Shown in pieces: positions 56,511 to 64,000 of a stretch of 64,000 nucleotides of DNA. Origin of the DNA: Phenylobacterium sp. (GTDB lineage: Bacteria > Pseudomonadota > Alphaproteobacteria > Caulobacterales > Caulobacteraceae). A program made the position numbers and the translations under genes. The notes under the pieces are model-generated. The model saw only the letters and a program-made list of their open reading frames with translations, was not told where the DNA came from and made no database searches. Numbering within the stretch: position 1 is the stretch's first letter; each line of letters opens with the position of its first letter. The stretch covers positions 120,457 to 184,456 of the forward strand of contig NZ_JAKRSA010000010.1 in NCBI RefSeq assembly GCF_022402485.1. Direction: 5' to 3'.

Positions 56511-57563
56511 GTCAGGCTGCTTGGCGCGACGCGGCTTGGGCAGCCCCTTGGCGGCGTCCTTCAGGGCGGCATAATCCTCGTCGGCTCGCTGCTTGGCTTC
56601 AGCGCGGCGCTGCTCGGAGAAGCGTTGGTATTGCGTCTTGGCGTGCTGGTCGGCGCTCTCCTTAGAGACGGGACCACCGCCGCCCAGCACCAGACGGCCG
56701 AGTTGCCGAAGATTGCGGTCGAGGATTTCGCTCGCCTGCCCCATGGTCGTGAGCCGGCCGAGGTCGAGCTGATCTTCGAATATGCTCAGCAGGATGTCGG
56801 TGAGCCGGTTCAGCTCTTTGATCTCTGGCGGCCGGAGGAAGTTTTTCGCGACCGTCACATCGTTTGAACGGACATGGTCGCCCGACCACGCCTGAAGGCC
56901 CATATTGTCCTCCAAGGCGTTAGCGCGGGATTTGATGACCTGCGCCGGCGTCAGGTTGGTCACCGCGTAACAGAGCTTGGCCTGGGTGTTCCGATAGAAC
57001 TCGCGCCATGAGTCCGACTTTGGATCGTAGTCCTGGCACATGGCGCAGATGTTGCGAATCTCCGCGTAGAGGTTCGCTTCTGCGCTTCGGATGTCGCGGA
57101 TGATCTCGCGCAGTTCCGCCGCGCGGTCCTGCTCGGCGGGATTCTTCAGCCGCTCCACGTCGACCACGAAGCCCTTCGTGGCAAAGCGGACCAGCACGTC
57201 CGTCGCCCACCGCCGAAAGAGCGTGGCCTGCGCGGAGCTTACCCGGTAGCCCACCGAAATGATGACATCGAGGCTGTAGAGCGAGACCGGCTTCGTCGAG
57301 TGAGCAATGTGCACGCTTTGCACATTGCTCTCCTGTGGCAACTCACCCTCTCCGAAGATATTCCCGATGTGCCGGGCGATGACCGAAACGTCGCGGCCGA
57401 AGAGGTCAGCCATTTGCGCTCGGGTCATCCACAGCGCGTCACCCTCATAGCGCAGCTCGATCCGAACGCCCTTCTCCGTTCCGTAGACGAGGAAGCGGTC
57501 GCCGGTATCGGCGTCTTCGAAGAGTTGCACGGGCTCATCGCCCGACGGGTCAGGTCTCGACAT
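56508..57563 (-). CDS. RhuM family protein
   Basis: A 351-residue member of the virulence RhuM family (named from Salmonella SPI-3; function unknown). It has the N-terminal IELRYEGDALWMTRAQMADLFGRDVSVIARHIGNIF, then SLYSLDVIISVGYRVSSAQATLFRRWAT and the central helical region; the Lys/Arg-rich C terminus ends PKPRRAKQPD. The ATG at 57563 gives the usual N terminus; the frame is open to 57698. Such genes are typical cargo of genomic islands. It lies between the duplicated glnD starts. Confidence 0.88.
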   Translation of the reverse strand: MSRPDPSGDEPVQLFEDADTGDRFLVYGTEKGVRIELRYEGDALWMTRAQMADLFGRDVSVIARHIGNIFGEGELPQESNVQSVHIAHSTKPVSLYSLDVIISVGYRVSSAQATLFRRWATDVLVRFATKGFVVDVERLKNPAEQDRAAELREIIRDIRSAEANLYAEIRNICAMCQDYDPKSDSWREFYRNTQAKLCYAVTNLTPAQVIKSRANALEDNMGLQAWSGDHVRSNDVTVAKNFLRPPEIKELNRLTDILLSIFEDQLDLGRLTTMGQASEILDRNLRQLGRLVLGGGGPVSKESADQHAKTQYQRFSEQRRAEAKQRADEDYAALKDAAKGLPKPRRAKQPD

Positions 57564-57729
57564 GGAGTAAGGTCTCGGCGACTTTACGGGCGAGAACGAT
57601 AGTAGAACATCGTCCCCCGTCTGGGCAATGGCGCTATCGTTTGCCAGGTCAGCGCCGACCCGCAAGACCAGCCGAGACCATCCTTCACAGACAGTCACAG
57701 AGCCAGCGTTCGGGCCGTTCCGACCAGCC

Positions 57730-57891
57730 TCAGCCCGGCCCTGCGCCGCAGACGGGACAAGTCAGGTCGCCGCCAGTGTGCACCGTGCGGGCCTCGGCGA
57801 CCCCCTCCAGCGCTGCGTCCGACAACTGCGCCCGCAGCCGCACCCCATCGACGACATATCCCAGGCGGGTCGGTTTGAGACGAGGGGGCAT
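57730..57891 (-). pseudogene. Chimeric glnD'-moeB'' remnant ORF
   Basis: A 53-codon ORF. Its first ~27 residues (MPPRLKPTRLGYVVDGVRLR onward) are a copy of the GlnD start with two visible changes. It continues in frame into AEARTVHTGGDLTCPVCGAG, a copy of the C-terminal tail of the MoeB/ThiF-like protein ([20 protein letters not shown]) including its second CxxC. The fusion keeps one frame and ends at a normal-looking stop. It is probably a recombination scar rather than a functional gene, though it has the glnD promoter region upstream. Confidence 0.8.
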
Positions 57892-57979
57892 GGGCTCTGG
57901 GGGCTGTGGCGGGGCAGGTACAGCAGATAGGGGATTGGCGTGGGCGCGTCAGGTCGAGGCTTGGGGGGTAAGCCCCTAG
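57800..57979 (-). repeat. Duplicated glnD 5' end, remnant copy
   Basis: This is the second copy of the glnD start plus about 88 bp of upstream sequence. It ends at AGCCCCTAG (57971-57979), as the resident copy does. The stop codon of the next cargo gene follows five bases later (57984-57986). Confidence 0.85.
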
Positions 57980-57983
57980 CCCG

Positions 57984-58961
57984 CTAGCGTGGCATTGCTG
58001 GCCGCTTTTGTGCGCTGAAGACGTTGGCGCCCAAAGCGGCGTTGGGCCGAGTTTGCGACAGTTCCACACTCCATCCTCGGAAATTTCGCACAATACCCAT
58101 GTTGCCCATGAAGGCTGCGGGTTGAAATCCTACGTCAGTAACAACCCAAGGGGAGAAGGCCGAAGGCGCGCCCAATGCACTCGCTGCGTCATCTCTGGCG
58201 CCAGTTTCCGAAACAAGGGGATCAAACTGGCAAACGATCTTTCGTTGCCAAGGACCCCTCCCCCAAGATCGGTGATGGCTCGTCGGAATCATTATTTTCA
58301 TTACGTGGGGACCGACCGTCACCGTCTTTGCTGCGGTTCTGCGAACTACTGAGGTGTGGATCGATGCGACGTGTGCCGCGAGCTGAAGCTCGTTTAACCG
58401 TTGTAAAATCGGCGCTTCTGAGCGGGCTTCATCTATCGTCGCACGAGTTGGGATGGTGCCTATCATCGCCTCCCGCCCAGCTTTGTCTGTCGATGGCCGC
58501 ATCGTCATCATAGGGGCCTTCAGTGTCCCCTCGGCTCCATCGAAGGCAATTAGGAGAGGGGTGAACCGATTGCGGTAGTATCTGTACCCGACGGCCATGA
58601 TCTCGACCTGATCACCACCCGGAGTCGCTCGGAGCCGATTCCTAAGCCCAAATAGAATTTGATTAATCCGCTTTCGGCCAGGGCGTTGGCCGCCCACCAT
58701 GGGTATGCCCCCGGAGTCGTCCGCAACTATAGGCGCACCCCATAGCTCTTGGGCAAGCCATTGGTCAGTTGGGATTCGATCCAAATAGGCCACACCAGTG
58801 TATCCGAATACAAGAACGCAATCCGAACTAATAAAAATCACCGACTTATTAGACGAGGGATCAAATATTCTGGTTGGGTGCCCGCGCCGGCTGACGGTGA
58901 TCATGCGGTCGCTGACCATCACAGCAAAGTAGCGCGACGCCGTTGCGATCACCAATGTCAC
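57984..58961 (-). CDS. Predicted Ntn-hydrolase-like protein (HslV/proteasome-type N terminus)
   Basis: A 325-residue protein of no family I can name. From GTG 58961 it reads V-TLVIATASRYFAVMVSD. After removal of the initiator, Thr would be residue 1 and Asp residue 17, the catalytic spacing of HslV and proteasome beta subunits (T1...D17). NKSVIFISSDCVLVFGYTG then aligns with the HslV K33 region, with the Lys at 38. The remaining 270 residues are unrelated to HslV. The frame is open to GTG 58994. Base composition is visibly more AT-rich than neighbouring core genes. It is cargo between glnD and MoeB/ThiF remnants. Confidence 0.65.
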   Translation of the reverse strand: MTLVIATASRYFAVMVSDRMITVSRRGHPTRIFDPSSNKSVIFISSDCVLVFGYTGVAYLDRIPTDQWLAQELWGAPIVADDSGGIPMVGGQRPGRKRINQILFGLRNRLRATPGGDQVEIMAVGYRYYRNRFTPLLIAFDGAEGTLKAPMMTMRPSTDKAGREAMIGTIPTRATIDEARSEAPILQRLNELQLAAHVASIHTSVVRRTAAKTVTVGPHVMKIMIPTSHHRSWGRGPWQRKIVCQFDPLVSETGARDDAASALGAPSAFSPWVVTDVGFQPAAFMGNMGIVRNFRGWSVELSQTRPNAALGANVFSAQKRPAMPR

Positions 58962-59099
58962 AGTGGCAACCCCGATCCATGCACCAGCGCCCACTGAAAA
59001 TGCGAACTGGATTCAAATTCCAGTCTAGGCCCTAAGATGTCGACACTGAAGCCTCTTGCTGCTTTCTCGGCCACTTTCTGAGGTGGATATCGCGCAGCT

Positions 59100-59391
59100 C
59101 CCCCTAGCCTCGCTGCCCCCTACACACCACACACCCCGGATCAGCGCCAATCCGCACCGTCCGCGTCTCTGCGGCCAGGCCGTCATGGATCAGCAGCCGG
59201 CCCTCCAGCGCCGCCCCCGCCCCCGAGATCACCTTGATCGCCTCCAGGGCCATCATGGAGCCGATGACGCCGGCGAGCGCGCAGATGAAGCCGACGGCGG
59301 CGCAGGTTTCGGCGTCGGGGGGATGGCCGGGAGCAGGCGCTGTTCGAAGGTCTGGCTGATGAGGATGTCAGCCCGGCCTGTCTAGCGGTCG
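59100..59391 (-). pseudogene. MoeB/ThiF 3'-end remnant
   Basis: This aligns with the 3' end of the resident MoeB/ThiF gene at a constant offset of 737. 59121-59320 has about 16 mismatches by eye, then similarity of about 70 percent continues to 59391. A G-run at 59317-59322 is one base shorter than the resident, a frameshift. The copy keeps a short natural tail (DPGCVVCRGQRG, stop). It is truncated at its upstream side and non-functional. Confidence 0.85.
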
Positions 59392-59539
59392 TTGACTAAG
59401 GCCAAGCTATCCATTTGAACTTAGGCGAGCATCAGCTCGCAAGACGCGCGAAGGTTGGGTGGCTGATGGACATTCTGCGCACGGCCCGTTTCTCGACGCG
59501 GTTCGCGGTCACCTCCGCTGCGACACCAGAAAGGCACTG

Positions 59540-59833
59540 ATGTCTTGGCTCCTTCTTTTCTTGCTGATGGCGACGCCGGAGACCATGACAACGGAAGCGC
59601 CGATGGCGGCGCCTGCCCATGATCAGCCCGGTCAGGTGGTTCTGATCTGCACAGTGGTTGCCAACGCTAAGCTTGATGACTGCACCGTCCAGAGCGAAAG
59701 CCCGGCTGGCGCTGGATTCGGCGAAAAGGCGATAAGGGCGTCAAAGGAAATGAGGTTCAGGGGACCGGTCGGTGCCAGAGTGAAGATTCCTATGACCTTT
59801 CGTCCCCCGGAATCAGAGGACTCGGAGCGATAG
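59540..59833 (+). CDS. TonB C-terminal-like small protein
   Basis: A 97-residue protein with a hydrophobic N terminus (MSWLLLFLLMATPE, signal or anchor). A TonB_C-like domain follows: GQVVLICTVVANAKLDDC, VQSESPAGAGFGEKAIRASK, and a [10 protein letters not shown] end. The two Cys fit the conserved pair of Caulobacter TonB-like proteins. The ATG at 59540 has AAAGG about 6 bases upstream. It lacks the Pro-rich spacer of full TonB. Its last 44 bp overlap the convergent MoeB/ThiF gene. Role unknown. Confidence 0.75.
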   Translation: MSWLLLFLLMATPETMTTEAPMAAPAHDQPGQVVLICTVVANAKLDDCTVQSESPAGAGFGEKAIRASKEMRFRGPVGARVKIPMTFRPPESEDSER

Positions 59834-60587
59834 GCTGAACGCCTACCTCCCCGCCCCCACACACCGCACACCCCGGATCAGCCCCAATCCGCACCGTCCG
59901 CGTCTCCGCGGCCAGGCCGTCATAGATCAGCAGCCGGCCCTCCAGCGCCGCCCCCGCCCCGGTGATGACCTTGATCGCTTCCAGCGCCATCATGGCGCCG
60001 ATGACGCCGGCCAGGGCGCCGATGACGCCGACGGCGGCGCAGGTCTCGGCGTCGGGGGGGATGGCCGGCACCAGGCACTGGTAGCAGGGCTGGCCTTTGA
60101 ACACGCCGACCTGGCCGGTCCAGCGGCCGAGGGCGCCGGAGACCAGGGGCTTGGCGTGGGCCACGCAGGCGGCGTTGACCGCAAAGCGGGTGGCGAAGTC
60201 GTCGGTGCCGTCCAGCACCAGGTCGGCGCCGGCGATCAGGGGCCCGGCGTTGGCGCTGTCGAGGGCCAGGCGCACAGGGTTGATCTTCACATGCGGGTTG
60301 AGGGCGGACAGCTGGGCTGCGGCGGCCTCCACCTTGGGCGTGCCCACGTCTGCGGGGCGATAGATCACCTGGCGTTGCAGGTTGGAGAGGTCAGCGGCGT
60401 CGGGGTCCACCAGGGTGATCTGGCCGACGCCGGCAGCGGCCAGATAAAGCGCAGCGGGCGCGCCCAGGCCGCCGGCGCCAATGATGAGCACATGGGCGGC
60501 CTTCAGCTTCTGCTGGCCCGGCCCGCCCACTTCCCGCAGCACCAGATGGCGGGCGTAGCGCTCAACCTCGGCGTCGGAAAATTCCAT
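59790..60587 (-). CDS. moeB: HesA/MoeB/ThiF family adenylyltransferase
   Basis: A 265-residue E1-like enzyme that adenylates the C terminus of a ubiquitin-like sulfur carrier (MoaD or ThiS). It has [42 protein letters not shown] (ATP binding), NLQRQVIY and the zinc pairs CYQC and [21 protein letters not shown] holds a candidate catalytic Cys. MoeB versus ThiF cannot be decided. The tail after CAVCGGG runs 22 residues antisense through the TonB-like gene, whereas both remnant copies stop within six residues of CxxC. Confidence 0.85.
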   Translation of the reverse strand: MEFSDAEVERYARHLVLREVGGPGQQKLKAAHVLIIGAGGLGAPAALYLAAAGVGQITLVDPDAADLSNLQRQVIYRPADVGTPKVEAAAAQLSALNPHVKINPVRLALDSANAGPLIAGADLVLDGTDDFATRFAVNAACVAHAKPLVSGALGRWTGQVGVFKGQPCYQCLVPAIPPDAETCAAVGVIGALAGVIGAMMALEAIKVITGAGAALEGRLLIYDGLAAETRTVRIGADPGCAVCGGGEVGVQPIAPSPLIPGDERS

Positions 60588-60628
60588 GGCGCTTGACCTC
60601 ACCTGCCCTGGTCGCCACATCCCGGCGG

Positions 60629-61180
60629 ATGTCGCAGACAAATCCCAACTTCCCCGACTGGCACGGCACGACCATCCTGGCGGTGCGCAAGGATGGCCAG
60701 ACCGTCATCGCCGGCGACGGTCAGGTCTCCATGGGCCAGACCGTGGTCAAGGGCAACGCCCGCAAGGTCCGCACCCTGGCCGGCGGTCGCGTCCTGGCCG
60801 GGTTCGCCGGGGCCACGGCGGATGCCTTCACCCTGATCGAGCGGCTTGAGACCAAGCTCGAACAGTACCCCGAACACCTGGCGCGGGCCTGTGTGGACCT
60901 GGCCAAGGACTGGCGCACCGACCGCTACCTGCGCAAGCTCGAAGCCATGCTGCTGGTGGCCGACAGGTCCGCCATCTACACGGTCACCGGGGTCGGCGAC
61001 GTGCTGGAGCCGGAAAGCGGCGTGGCGGCCATCGGGTCTGGCGGCAACTATGCCCTGGCGGCTGGCCTTGCCCTGATGGACTCAGGCCTCACCGCCGAGG
61101 AGGTGGCCCGCAAGGCCATGGGCATCGCCGCGCGCATCTGCGTCTACACCAATGGCGAGCTGACGGTGGAGCGCCTTTAG
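60629..61180 (+). CDS. hslV: ATP-dependent protease subunit HslV
   Basis: A 183-residue threonine protease of the HslUV complex. The propeptide [13 protein letters not shown] is cut before [20 protein letters not shown]. Thr1, Asp17 and Lys33 (NARKVRT) are all present, as is [17 protein letters not shown]. The ATG at 60629 is chosen; the frame extends to 60593. It is divergent from moeB across 41 bp and is followed by hslU after 31 bp. Confidence 0.95.
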   Translation: MSQTNPNFPDWHGTTILAVRKDGQTVIAGDGQVSMGQTVVKGNARKVRTLAGGRVLAGFAGATADAFTLIERLETKLEQYPEHLARACVDLAKDWRTDRYLRKLEAMLLVADRSAIYTVTGVGDVLEPESGVAAIGSGGNYALAAGLALMDSGLTAEEVARKAMGIAARICVYTNGELTVERL

Positions 61181-61211
61181 GGCGCTGATCAGGCTCAAAC
61201 CTTGTGAACCC

Positions 61212-62516
61212 ATGACAGACTTCTCCCCCCGCGAGATCGTTTCCGAACTCGACCGCTTCATCGTCGGCCAGCAGGACGCCAAGAAGGCCGTGGCCGTGGC
61301 CCTGCGCAACCGCTGGCGGCGCCGTCGCGTGCCTGAGGCCCTGCGCGACGAGGTGACGCCCAAGAATATCCTGATGATCGGCCCCACCGGCGTCGGCAAG
61401 ACCGAGATCGCCCGGCGGCTGGCCAAGCTCGCCAACGCGCCGTTCCTCAAGGTCGAGGCCACCAAGTTCACCGAAGTGGGCTATGTCGGCCGCGATGTGG
61501 ACCAGATCGTGCGGGATCTGGTGGAGAGCGCCATCGCCATGGTCCGCGACAAGCGCCGCGCCGCCGTCGCCGCACGGGCCGAGGCGTCGGCCGAGGAGCG
61601 CCTGCTGGACGCGCTCACCGGCCCCGGCTCCACGGCGGCCCGCGAGAGCTTCCGCAAGAAGCTGCGGGCCGGCGAGCTGGACGACAAGGAGGTCGAGCTG
61701 ACCCTGGCGGAGTCCGGCGGCATGCCCCTGTTCGACGTGCCGGGCCAGCCCGCAGGGTCCATGGGGGTGCTGAACCTCTCCGACATCATGGGCAAGGCCT
61801 TTGGCCAGGGCCGCACCAAGACCCACAAGACCACCGTGATCGGCGCCTGGGCGCCGCTGATCGCCGAGGAAAGCGACAAGCTGCTGGACCAGGAGGCCTT
61901 GACCCAGGAGGCCCTGCATCTGGCCGAGAACGACGGCATCGTCTTCCTCGATGAGATCGACAAGGTGGCCAGCCGGTCGGACCGGGCTGGTGCCGATGTG
62001 AGCCGCGAAGGGGTGCAGCGCGACCTCTTACCCTTGATCGAGGGGACCACGGTGTCCACCAAGTACGGGCCGGTGAAGACCGACCACATCCTGTTCATCG
62101 CCTCGGGCGCCTTCCATGTGGCCAAGCCCTCGGACCTCTTACCCGAACTGCAGGGCCGCCTGCCGATCCGGGTGGAGCTGAAAGCGCTGACGCGGGATGA
62201 CCTGCGCCGCATCCTCACCGAGCCCGAGGCCAATCTGATCCGTCAGAACCAGGCGCTGCTGGCCACCGAGGGGGTGACGCTGACCTTCACCGAGGAAGCC
62301 ATCGATGCCCTGGCCGATTCGGCTGTGGCCGTGAACGGCTCCCTGGAGAATATCGGCGCCCGACGCCTGCAGACGGTGATGGAAAAGGTGCTGGAGGAGA
62401 TCAGCTTCACCGCCGCCGACAAGGATGGCGAGACGCTCACCGTCGACGCCGACTATGTCCGCGAGCGCCTGGGCGGCCTGACCGGGGACACCGACCTGTC
62501 GCGCTACATCCTCTAG
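61212..62516 (+). CDS. hslU: HslUV protease ATPase subunit HslU
   Basis: A 434-residue AAA+ unfoldase. It has Walker A in [20 protein letters not shown], the [15 protein letters not shown] pore region, Walker B in [13 protein letters not shown], and a C-terminal [21 protein letters not shown], ending in the HslV-docking LSRYIL. Co-transcribed with hslV. It ends ten bases before the convergent epmB gene. Confidence 0.96.
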   Translation: MTDFSPREIVSELDRFIVGQQDAKKAVAVALRNRWRRRRVPEALRDEVTPKNILMIGPTGVGKTEIARRLAKLANAPFLKVEATKFTEVGYVGRDVDQIVRDLVESAIAMVRDKRRAAVAARAEASAEERLLDALTGPGSTAARESFRKKLRAGELDDKEVELTLAESGGMPLFDVPGQPAGSMGVLNLSDIMGKAFGQGRTKTHKTTVIGAWAPLIAEESDKLLDQEALTQEALHLAENDGIVFLDEIDKVASRSDRAGADVSREGVQRDLLPLIEGTTVSTKYGPVKTDHILFIASGAFHVAKPSDLLPELQGRLPIRVELKALTRDDLRRILTEPEANLIRQNQALLATEGVTLTFTEEAIDALADSAVAVNGSLENIGARRLQTVMEKVLEEISFTAADKDGETLTVDADYVRERLGGLTGDTDLSRYIL

Positions 62517-62526
62517 GGCTCAGCCC

Positions 62527-63591
62527 TTAGGTAGAATGGGGCGGCGGATAGGCGTGCCGGACCCCTTGCGGGTCCTCGACCTCGTATGCGCCGTCGGCCC
62601 CTTCGATATAGGCCGGGCCGATGGGCGACTTGCCGTAGCCCCCGGGGATGTCCAGCACATAGGTCGGCTGGCAGAGGCCCGAATAGTCGCCGCGTAAGCT
62701 GCGCATCAGGGCCTGGCCTTCTGAGATCGGCACCCTTAAGTGGCTGGTGCCCGGCGCGAGATCCCCCTGGTGCAGATAGTAGGGCTTGATGCGGGTTTCG
62801 ACGAAGCCGCGCATCAGGGCACCCAGGACCGCCGCATCGTCATTGATCCCGCGCAGCAGCACGCTCTGGCTGACCATGGCGATCCCTGCGTCGATCATCT
62901 TGGCGCAAGCCGCGCGGGCCTGCGGCGTCAGCTCATCGGGGTGGTTGGCGTGCAGGGCCACATAGACCGCCTTGCCGGGCGCGCTCAGGGCCGCGACCAG
63001 CTCGTCGGTCACCGCGGCTGGATCGACCACCGGCAGGCGGGTGTGGAAGCGCACCACCTTCACATGGTCGATGGCGGAAAGGCCGGCCATAAGCTCAGAG
63101 AGCCTTCGCGGCGACAGCACCAGGGGATCGCCGCCGGTGACGATGACCTCCCAGATCTCCCTGTGGTCGGCCAGATAGGCGAGCGCGTCGGCCAGTTCGG
63201 CGGGCGTCAGGGCGCCTTCGCCCCCTGGCCCCACCATCTCCCGGCGGAAGCAGAAGCGGCAATAGACCGCGCAGACATGGGTGATCTTCAGAAGCGCCCG
63301 GTCGCCATACCGATGGACGATCCCCTTGACCGGCATATGGGCGTGATCGCCGATGGGATCGGCCCGCTCCTCGGGCTGGATGTCCAACTCGGCGGGGTCC
63401 GGCAGGTACTGGCGGGAAAGCCCCGGCCCACCCTTGGCGATCTGCTGGGCCAGATAGGGGGTGATGGCCACGGCGTAGCGGGCGGCCACAGCCTCCAGGG
63501 GGGCAATGTCGGCAGGCGCAATCAGCCCGGCCTCGGCCAGGGCCGAGGGCGTGCGCAGGGTCTTGGTGGCCGGGCTCGTCATCGGCGGCAT
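62527..63591 (-). CDS. epmB: EF-P beta-lysylation protein EpmB / lysine 2,3-aminomutase family
   Basis: A 354-residue radical-SAM, PLP-dependent enzyme. The cluster motif CAVYCRFCFRRE is intact. ADPIGDHAHMPVKGIVHRYGDRAL upstream and HQGDLAPGTSHLRVPISEG downstream are KamA/EpmB-like. The adjacent epmA gene supports a role in converting alpha-lysine to beta-lysine for elongation factor P modification, rather than catabolic lysine aminomutation. The start may be ATG 63591 or 63582; neither has a clear ribosome site. Confidence 0.88.
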   Translation of the reverse strand: MPPMTSPATKTLRTPSALAEAGLIAPADIAPLEAVAARYAVAITPYLAQQIAKGGPGLSRQYLPDPAELDIQPEERADPIGDHAHMPVKGIVHRYGDRALLKITHVCAVYCRFCFRREMVGPGGEGALTPAELADALAYLADHREIWEVIVTGGDPLVLSPRRLSELMAGLSAIDHVKVVRFHTRLPVVDPAAVTDELVAALSAPGKAVYVALHANHPDELTPQARAACAKMIDAGIAMVSQSVLLRGINDDAAVLGALMRGFVETRIKPYYLHQGDLAPGTSHLRVPISEGQALMRSLRGDYSGLCQPTYVLDIPGGYGKSPIGPAYIEGADGAYEVEDPQGVRHAYPPPHST

Positions 63592-63630
63592 ATGGCTGAG
63601 ATGGGGCCGGCCTGCAATGGAAGCCCCCTG

Positions 63631-64000
63631 TCAGACCTGCGCCACCGGGGTCCAGATCACCTGTTCGATCCGCTGGGCGCCCGACGCCAGCATCACCAGA
63701 CGGTCAAAGCCAAGCGCCGCCCCACTGGCGGGTGGCATGTGGGTCAGTGCCGCCAGAAAGTCTTCGTCGATGGGATAGCGCTCCCCATAGACCCTGGCCT
63801 TCTCGTCCATCTCGGCGTCGAAGCGGCGGCGCTGTTCGGCAGGGTCGGTGAGCTCGCCAAAGGCGTTGGCCAGCTCCACCCCGCAGGCATAGAGCTCGAA
63901 GCGTTCGGCCACCCGAGGATCGCTGGCCTTGGGGCGGGCCAGTGCGGCCTCGGCGGTGGGATATTCACAGAGGATGGTGGGCCGGCCAAAGCCCAGGTTG
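63631..64000 (-). CDS. epmA: EF-P lysine lysyltransferase EpmA, 5' partial
   Basis: The C-terminal 122 residues of a class II LysRS-like protein; its start lies right of the window. The segment RVAERFELYACGVELANAFGELTDPAEQRRRF and the end GAALGFDRLVMLASGAQRIEQVIWTP match EpmA (PoxA/GenX), which attaches beta-lysine to elongation factor P. The anticodon-binding domain cannot be checked here. It lies 39 bases upstream of epmB on the same strand. Confidence 0.88.
   Translation of the reverse strand, partial: NLGFGRPTILCEYPTAEAALARPKASDPRVAERFELYACGVELANAFGELTDPAEQRRRFDAEMDEKARVYGERYPIDEDFLAALTHMPPASGAALGFDRLVMLASGAQRIEQVIWTPVAQV

Noticed and set aside
57695..58093. 132-codon minus-strand frame across the glnD remnant
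   Set aside because: Different frame from the recognisable glnD/MoeB fusion; Arg/Gly/Pro-rich product with no motif.
59100..59391. A second functional MoeB/ThiF gene
   Set aside because: Only the last ~95 codons are present, with a one-base loss in a G-run and truncation upstream.
56408..59850. Transposon or integrative element with attachment sites
   Set aside because: No transposase, integrase, terminal inverted repeats or tRNA target. The repeats are gene ends, better explained by homologous recombination.

Overview
The window is a high-GC alphaproteobacterial chromosome segment. Gene content and order fit Caulobacteraceae: rimP-nusA-ylxR-infB, then trmB-metK-XRE-lnt-corC-ybeY-phoH-miaB-fur-rimI-tsaB-nfuA-usp-trpS-murJ, plus glnD, hslVU and hemCD. 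Phenylobacterium or a close relative is my guess from memory of gene order, not from a search. Two genes are cut by the window edges: a CHAP-domain protein on the left and epmA on the right.

Layout. 1-8.7 kb: CHAP tail, pentapeptide-repeat protein, a dienoyl-CoA isomerase-like crotonase, an alpha/beta hydrolase, a thioesterase, a cytochrome b561/molybdopterin oxidoreductase pair, an alphaproteobacterial intergenic repeat, a creatininase and a SleB hydrolase. 8.8-14.4 kb: a methyltransferase, then the coupled set Rieske-YciI-gpsA-tsaD on the minus strand, divergent from hemC-hemD. 14.4-19.4 kb: tRNA-Thr(CGU), a chemoreceptor, a winged-helix regulator and glutamine-dependent NAD synthetase. 19.5-25.7 kb: the transcription/translation operon rimP-nusA-ylxR-infB, with a strong promoter and a leader terminator. 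25.9-40.4 kb: ppa, then a dense minus-strand housekeeping block. 40.4-53.6 kb: a peptide-binding lipoprotein, a DUF35/thiolase-like/acyl-CoA ligase group, RraA-like protein, OxyR, MurI, an M3 peptidase and an acyl-CoA catabolism group (crotonase, acyl-CoA dehydrogenase, CoA transferase). 53.6-64 kb: glnD, an accessory region, a MoeB/ThiF-family gene, hslV-hslU, epmB and partial epmA.

The most unusual stretch lies between glnD and the MoeB/ThiF gene (about 56.3-60.1 kb). The start of glnD with its upstream region is present twice, and the 3' end of the MoeB/ThiF gene is present three times. Three unrelated cargo genes sit between these copies: RhuM, a protein with a proteasome/HslV-like N terminus, and a TonB-C-like protein. 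One remnant is an in-frame fusion of the glnD start to a MoeB/ThiF tail. The resident MoeB/ThiF gene itself has an abnormal tail that runs antisense into the TonB-like gene. This looks like a cargo-exchange hotspot built by repeated recombination at two fixed flanks.

Regulatory signals seen directly include a near-consensus promoter plus terminator/alternative hairpin ahead of rimP, an 18-bp palindrome between the XRE gene and metK, a promoter placing oxyR on a probably leaderless mRNA, several other inverted or direct repeats in divergent promoters, and three families of intergenic repeats. No CRISPR array, rRNA, transposase or integrase was seen. The only intergenic stretch over 300 bases without a gene is 25620-25932, described under its features.
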